Assembly (NCBI GenBank): GCA_963666475.2
Contig: CAXXJM010000001.1
Location: 1,860,001 to 1,924,000 of the forward strand
Origin: JBFHIZ01 sp963666475
GTDB lineage: Bacteria > Bacillota > Clostridia > Lachnospirales > Lachnospiraceae
Direction: 5' to 3'
Length of the DNA: 64,000 nt
Shown here: piece after piece, positions 60,090-64,000 of the stretch
Numbering within the stretch: position 1 is the stretch's first letter
Layout: each line of letters starts with the position of its first letter
Made by a program: the position numbers and the translations under genes
The notes under the pieces: generated by a model
Told to the model about the DNA's origin: nothing
Database searches by the model: none
Seen by the model: only the letters and a program-made list of their open reading frames with translations

Positions 60090-62624
60090 TTAGTCTTCAC
60101 GTTCTATATATGAGAAAAATACACTACCGCTTCTTTCAAACCAGGAGGAAGCGGTTTTTTTACCTATTTTTGTTAGAGTTCCTTCAGAAGGATCAAAAAC
60201 AACCACCTGTAAATCATTGAATCCCGTGATTAACACGGCTTCTCCATCGTCTAAAATCGCAAGAATCGGAATGTCCTGATTCACATAATATAAAAGTGAA
60301 TCCAATTCACATCCAGTTAAGTCCAATATTTGTGCTTCCGGTAGTTGCATCTCCAAAATTTCAAAAACAGAATATCCCTGATTCACATAGGCCTCTGTAT
60401 TTCTTACAATTCCTTCATTTTCAAGAATTGTATCCAAACAAATTACCAATGAATTCGTATCCTCCGTTGTTTGTTTTTCTGTAATAGCCATGATTTGATT
60501 TCGATTATGACGATTCCCAGCATACCATACATACTGCCCATAGTCGTTGACCACCGTACCAGTATTGTTCTGTGCATAGGAAATTGCTTTCCCAGCAGTT
60601 GAAGAAACATATGCGATCTTCCCTTCCACATACACATAAAACATCTCTTTTAAATCTCCATCATTTCTTGAGACATTTCTTTCCCCTTCATACAATACTT
60701 CTTTTGGTGTTAAAAATAGTAAATCCTCTTCATCAATACTTTCTGCCAAAACAATTTGAAATTGCTTTTCATACATCGCAGTAGTTACTGTTTCAAAAGT
60801 ATTTTTTCCTTCTATTACAGACGCACTATTTACAATTTGATCTGCTTCTGCAGAAATATAGTCTTTTTCCCCTTCCTCCCACACAACGCGAGACAATTGA
60901 ATCTGATTATCTACGATAGAACACCCAATTACATAATATCCATCTTCTTGATATGTTTTCTTAACGTTCCCATTTTCGTCTTGAATGGTAATTCGATACA
61001 TTGGAAAAATCAGGTTTCCTGCGCCATTTTCAATAACATCGACATTTCTCGCTTCTCCATATACCAGATCTTCTCCCATAAAATCAAGTGGCAAAATACT
61101 GGTCCCGTATGTAGATAAAATGTTATATGATTGTGTGGTATTCAGATTCATCAATACAAGTTCACTACTATTGTAAAGTTGATCTCCTTCCAACCATGCT
61201 ATGGTTTCATTGCTCTTAGAAACCGTAAAACTTCCCTCCATTAAAGAATCCGCCAAGATAGAAATTTGACCGTCTACAATATTTACTGCAATCAAATCAT
61301 CATTCATAATCAAATATAGAATCCCCTGATTGCTTAGGTAAGTTAATTTTTCAACTTCATAAATCAACATCTCTGGTGATTTATTGTATGCAAGAAAGAC
61401 CTTTTCTTCTATTGTATTCAAACTTCGATTATAATAGTATACTTCAACGCCTACTTTACCTTCATAATTTCCTCGATTGTGGTATCCGTATACGAGAAAA
61501 TAAAGATTTCCAGCTTCATCACAGTTAAGGATTTTGATCTCATTATGATTATTTATATTTCTCTCGTCATCTGTAAACGCATCATAAAAGCTAAATATTC
61601 TCGTAACTTTATTATCTCTGGGATTCACTCCAAAAAGTTGATTATGATACACGAATGCAACGTTTTCTCCATCGTCACTTTCAACTAGACTTACATCTTC
61701 GGATGTAATTCCTAATAAACACTTGTCATTTGCAAATGAGGTTTCGTTAAAATCAAATTGCTCACTCATTGTACGATGATAATTTAGTAAGTATGTACGC
61801 TCTGCAGTATAGCGAATTCTAAAATATTCTGTGACATAAAAATATTTTGGAGAGCTTTCACTAGATTCCATAACAATATATGTCAACTCAAGAGAAGCCG
61901 TTTCCTCCTGAAGCTCAAGAACACGCACTTGTGGTTCAGATACTCGCTCAATCTGCATTTCGCCCCAAGTAATTTGGTCAAATGAGCTATGGATATCCAC
62001 ATAGCCAAACGTTGTATTATCACCTTCGTAGTTGGACTCCAAGTACTTCGTCAAATCTGCGGCTTCTTCTTTATTAAAAGTCTTATTTGAAAAATCCTTT
62101 ACATAGGAAACCTTTTCATCCATATAATATTGATCCGTTAAAACCACTCTTGTATAATAGTCGACCGTTGTACCATTTTTCATCGTAAGTTCAACAACCA
62201 ATGCATATTCTTGTTCTTCCTCAATCAGATCTTTGATTTGAAAGGATAGATCAATGTTTCCATCTTCTACGGAAAATGAGTCAAACTCTTCTTTCTCAAT
62301 GAGTCTTGTTCCTGTCAGATTTCGAAGTTCATAAGTTACCAAAGAAACCTCACTGTTTTTTGTATCAATTTCTAGCTCAACGAACCTGGTTAAGTTGATT
62401 TGTGTAATATGGTTTCTGATATATTGGCTCTGCATTTCATCTGTATATCCATACATCGGATTGATGTTTCCTTGTGGTGTTTTAATATATACCACTGGTA
62501 AGCTTGCATCGTGCATTGTCTGTGTCAAATCTGTTTTTCCTTCATTCAGCAAAAGACTCGATATAAAGATCGATAACGTAAAAGCAAAAATACAGAGTAT
62601 CACTAATATGATATTTTTTTTCAT
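60090..62624 (-). CDS. Large cell-surface protein with degenerate C39-like C-terminus
   Basis: 844 residues. One N-terminal membrane helix (IILVILCIFAFTLSIFISSLL, about 5-27) indicates that the rest is outside the cell. A beta-rich N-terminal part (about 30-290) is followed by a region with repeated strands at about 300-680 that could be a beta-propeller. At about 770-844, ILDLTGCELDSLLYYVNQDIPILAILDDGEAVLITGFNDLQVVVFDP resembles peptidase C39-like domains, but the usual His of GHAVLITGY is Glu here. Function unknown. It lies 5 bp from the methyltransferase gene upstream and is probably co-transcribed. Confidence 0.85.
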   Translation of the reverse strand: MKKNIILVILCIFAFTLSIFISSLLLNEGKTDLTQTMHDASLPVVYIKTPQGNINPMYGYTDEMQSQYIRNHITQINLTRFVELEIDTKNSEVSLVTYELRNLTGTRLIEKEEFDSFSVEDGNIDLSFQIKDLIEEEQEYALVVELTMKNGTTVDYYTRVVLTDQYYMDEKVSYVKDFSNKTFNKEEAADLTKYLESNYEGDNTTFGYVDIHSSFDQITWGEMQIERVSEPQVRVLELQEETASLELTYIVMESSESSPKYFYVTEYFRIRYTAERTYLLNYHRTMSEQFDFNETSFANDKCLLGITSEDVSLVESDDGENVAFVYHNQLFGVNPRDNKVTRIFSFYDAFTDDERNINNHNEIKILNCDEAGNLYFLVYGYHNRGNYEGKVGVEVYYYNRSLNTIEEKVFLAYNKSPEMLIYEVEKLTYLSNQGILYLIMNDDLIAVNIVDGQISILADSLMEGSFTVSKSNETIAWLEGDQLYNSSELVLMNLNTTQSYNILSTYGTSILPLDFMGEDLVYGEARNVDVIENGAGNLIFPMYRITIQDENGNVKKTYQEDGYYVIGCSIVDNQIQLSRVVWEEGEKDYISAEADQIVNSASVIEGKNTFETVTTAMYEKQFQIVLAESIDEEDLLFLTPKEVLYEGERNVSRNDGDLKEMFYVYVEGKIAYVSSTAGKAISYAQNNTGTVVNDYGQYVWYAGNRHNRNQIMAITEKQTTEDTNSLVICLDTILENEGIVRNTEAYVNQGYSVFEILEMQLPEAQILDLTGCELDSLLYYVNQDIPILAILDDGEAVLITGFNDLQVVVFDPSEGTLTKIGKKTASSWFERSGSVFFSYIERED
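60126..60161 (+). terminator. queT terminator inside the opposite gene
   Basis: ACCGCTTC (60126-60133) pairs with GAAGCGGT (60148-60155), followed by seven T residues on the plus strand. It lies wholly within the last codons of the convergent surface-protein gene. Confidence 0.75.
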
Positions 62625-62629
62625 TCAAT

Positions 62630-63805
62630 TCATGCCTTTCTCTGTAACAAATCTAATAAGGTCGGGTTTAGATTCAATTCCTTAATCAGCTTCATATATT
62701 TCCCATCTGATTTTGTTTTATCGTTTTTTACTGCCCTGATCAAGATATTTTTCGGTGTTTGTTCCAGATCGATAAACTCTAATATTTGCGTTTCATATCC
62801 ATTTGCTTCTAGAATATTTGCACGTAATCCATCCGTAATCAATGCTGAAATGCGTTCTTTAAGCAAACCGTACTTAAGCACTGGCTGCAAAATCTCATTA
62901 TTAATTTGCCCATTGATTTCATGTTGACAACATGGAACCGAAAAAATAACTTTTGCATTCCAAGCTAACGCTTTTTCTAGTGCATAGTCCGTTGCTGTAT
63001 CGCAAGCATGCAACGTAACAACCATATCTACTTCTTGTATAGGTGATTTGTCTTCTTCTCCTTCAAATTCCGCAATATCTCCATGAATAAATTTTAAATC
63101 TTCATATCCATATTTATTCGACAGAACATTACATTTTTCAATTACATCCTTCTTTAGATCAAGACCAATAATACGCACTGGCATTTGATTCATCTCATGC
63201 AAATAGTAGTATAACGCAAAAGTCAAATAAGATTTGCCACACCCAAAATCCAAAATTGTAAGCTTCTCTTTATCGATATTTTTCAGTGCTGGTAAAATGT
63301 CAGAAACGAATTCCAAATATCGATTCAACTGTCTAAATTTATCGTACATTCCTTTTTTTATCTTTCCATCCGCGGTCTGTACACCTAAATCTTGAAGAAA
63401 TGGAATGAGTTGATCCTCCGGTAAAACTGAAGTTTTTATTCGATTATGTGATAAATCGCTTTCCGCACATCTCGTACATCCTGTCACCTGTTTTCTTTTT
63501 ACAGTTACTTTTCCTTTTTTGCTGATTAACACGATAATCCGTTCCGACTTTGTCTCCGCTTCTAATTGTTTGCATTCATCGGTCATGATTCTCTCAATCT
63601 CTCTCTTCATCTCCTGTTTTGGAAAATTTTTGTGAAAGATCTGTTTTCCAACAAAACGACTGGCCTGAAACTGTAATATATCTTTAATAAGAACTGGTCT
63701 AATTTTTATTTTTGAGACCACCTCTTGATTTTTCGAATTTGATATGCGAATCTCCAACAAAGATTCGTTTAATATTTCTTCTAACACTTTCTTTAATTCT
63801 TCCAT
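62630..63805 (-). CDS. SAM-dependent methyltransferase (Methyltransf_32 / TRM13-like)
   Basis: About 391 residues from the ATG at 63803-63805 (GGAG 7 nt upstream). Residues 1-170 are an uncharacterised N-terminal domain with a CTRC pair. The Rossmann methyltransferase domain has ILDFGCGKSYLTFALYYYL (motif I), IIGLDLKKDVIEKC (motif II), VTLHACDTATDYAL and FSVPCCQHEINGQ. These last motifs occur in methyltransferases related to GSTCD and the tRNA methyltransferase TRM13. RNA is a likely substrate but is not shown by the sequence. It follows atpC and its terminator. Confidence 0.88.
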   Translation of the reverse strand: MEELKKVLEEILNESLLEIRISNSKNQEVVSKIKIRPVLIKDILQFQASRFVGKQIFHKNFPKQEMKREIERIMTDECKQLEAETKSERIIVLISKKGKVTVKRKQVTGCTRCAESDLSHNRIKTSVLPEDQLIPFLQDLGVQTADGKIKKGMYDKFRQLNRYLEFVSDILPALKNIDKEKLTILDFGCGKSYLTFALYYYLHEMNQMPVRIIGLDLKKDVIEKCNVLSNKYGYEDLKFIHGDIAEFEGEEDKSPIQEVDMVVTLHACDTATDYALEKALAWNAKVIFSVPCCQHEINGQINNEILQPVLKYGLLKERISALITDGLRANILEANGYETQILEFIDLEQTPKNILIRAVKNDKTKSDGKYMKLIKELNLNPTLLDLLQRKA

Positions 63806-63833
63806 GTGCTTTCTCCATTGTCTTACCATATAT

Positions 63834-63860
63834 AAAAAGAGGAGCAGAGCTCCTCTTTTA
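63834..63860 (-). terminator. Terminator of the atp operon
   Basis: AAAAGAGGAGC / GCTCCTCTTTT stem (63835-63859) with flanking T residues on the minus strand. It is preceded by a second hairpin (ATAACATAG / CTATGTTAT near 63863-63882). Confidence 0.85.
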
Positions 63861-63879
63861 AACATAACATAGTTCTATG

Positions 63880-64000
63880 TTATTTTAACACATCAATACG
63901 CGCGATAGCTCTCTTTAGCGCGGTCTCAGCGCGTAGCAGATTCACTCCGTCTTCTTTGGTTTTCAGACGTTCTTCTGCACGTTCTTTGGATTCAAGTGCA
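63880..64000 (-). CDS. atpC: ATP synthase epsilon chain, C-terminal end only
   Basis: The last 39 codons of a minus-strand gene entering from the right edge and ending with TAA at 63880-63882. The translation ends GVNLLRAETALKRAIARIDVLK, typical of the C-terminal helices of the F-type ATPase epsilon subunit in Lachnospiraceae. This subunit couples and regulates the F1 rotor. The rest of the atp operon should lie to the right. Confidence 0.85.
   Translation of the reverse strand, partial: ALESKERAEERLKTKEDGVNLLRAETALKRAIARIDVLK

Overview
The window is chromosomal DNA from a low-GC, Gram-positive, spore-forming clostridium, most likely a member of the Lachnospiraceae. Pointers are spoVG, the paired ADP-glucose synthases GlgC/GlgD, a PyrDB/PyrK dihydroorotate dehydrogenase, a T-box-controlled type-2 isoleucyl-tRNA synthetase, a CIRCE element, DnaD-like and DnaC-like helicase loading proteins, and A/T-rich third codon positions. 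I found no rRNA, tRNA or CRISPR array.

Bases 1 to about 9,470 are an integrated mobilizable element lying against the 3' end of guaA. On the minus strand, from right to left, it carries a small excisionase-like protein, a replication initiator with a 14-bp iteron array inside its gene, a tyrosine integrase, a MobC-like protein, a small accessory protein, an oriT with an RSF1010/pSC101-type nic sequence, a MobA/MobL (MobQ) relaxase, two coiled-coil proteins coded in another frame over the relaxase tail, and a C5 cytosine methyltransferase cut by the window edge. On the plus strand at the guaA end are an XRE repressor and two genes of unknown function: a C-terminally membrane-anchored protein and a PD-(D/E)XK-like protein. 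These two are the best candidates for an undescribed (perhaps defence) cassette. The rep leader has a coupled 24-codon ORF opposed by a plausible antisense RNA, as in plasmid copy-number control.

From guaA (9.5 kb) to 64 kb the genes are core and housekeeping. 9.5-24.7 kb: guaA, an XRE regulator with membrane segments, an Smr-domain protein, CIRCE-controlled hsp20, a hybrid histidine kinase with an HD-GYP response regulator, an NlpC/P60 wall hydrolase beside a trigger-factor-like lipoprotein, cardiolipin synthase, ispE-gntR-DUF1934, and an unknown gene behind a sigma-28-like promoter. 24.7-33.6 kb: pyrC-pyrK-pyrD, a PlsC acyltransferase, ddl-murF, a GH9-like lipoprotein that appears to lack the usual catalytic motif, and a MerR regulator with membrane segments. 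33.6-41.8 kb: an aconitase-family hydratase, ileS with its T-box, nicotinate phosphoribosyltransferase, then a 55-bp tandem repeat. 41.8-46.6 kb: GH13, GH2 and a D-lyxose isomerase-like protein, all for carbohydrate use.

46.6-54.3 kb is a minus-strand run: glgC-glgD, spoVG, pth, mfd and an unknown membrane protein. 54.5-59.4 kb is a plus-strand run: murC, a cluster of DnaA-box matches, a DnaD-like protein, a DnaC-like ATPase and an unusual long PRPP synthetase. The window ends with queT behind a possible preQ1 riboswitch, a large cell-surface protein with a C39-like but apparently inactive C-terminus, a SAM methyltransferase and the 3' end of atpC. Start codons were moved inside the longest open frame wherever a Shine-Dalgarno sequence decided it; coordinates are hand-counted.
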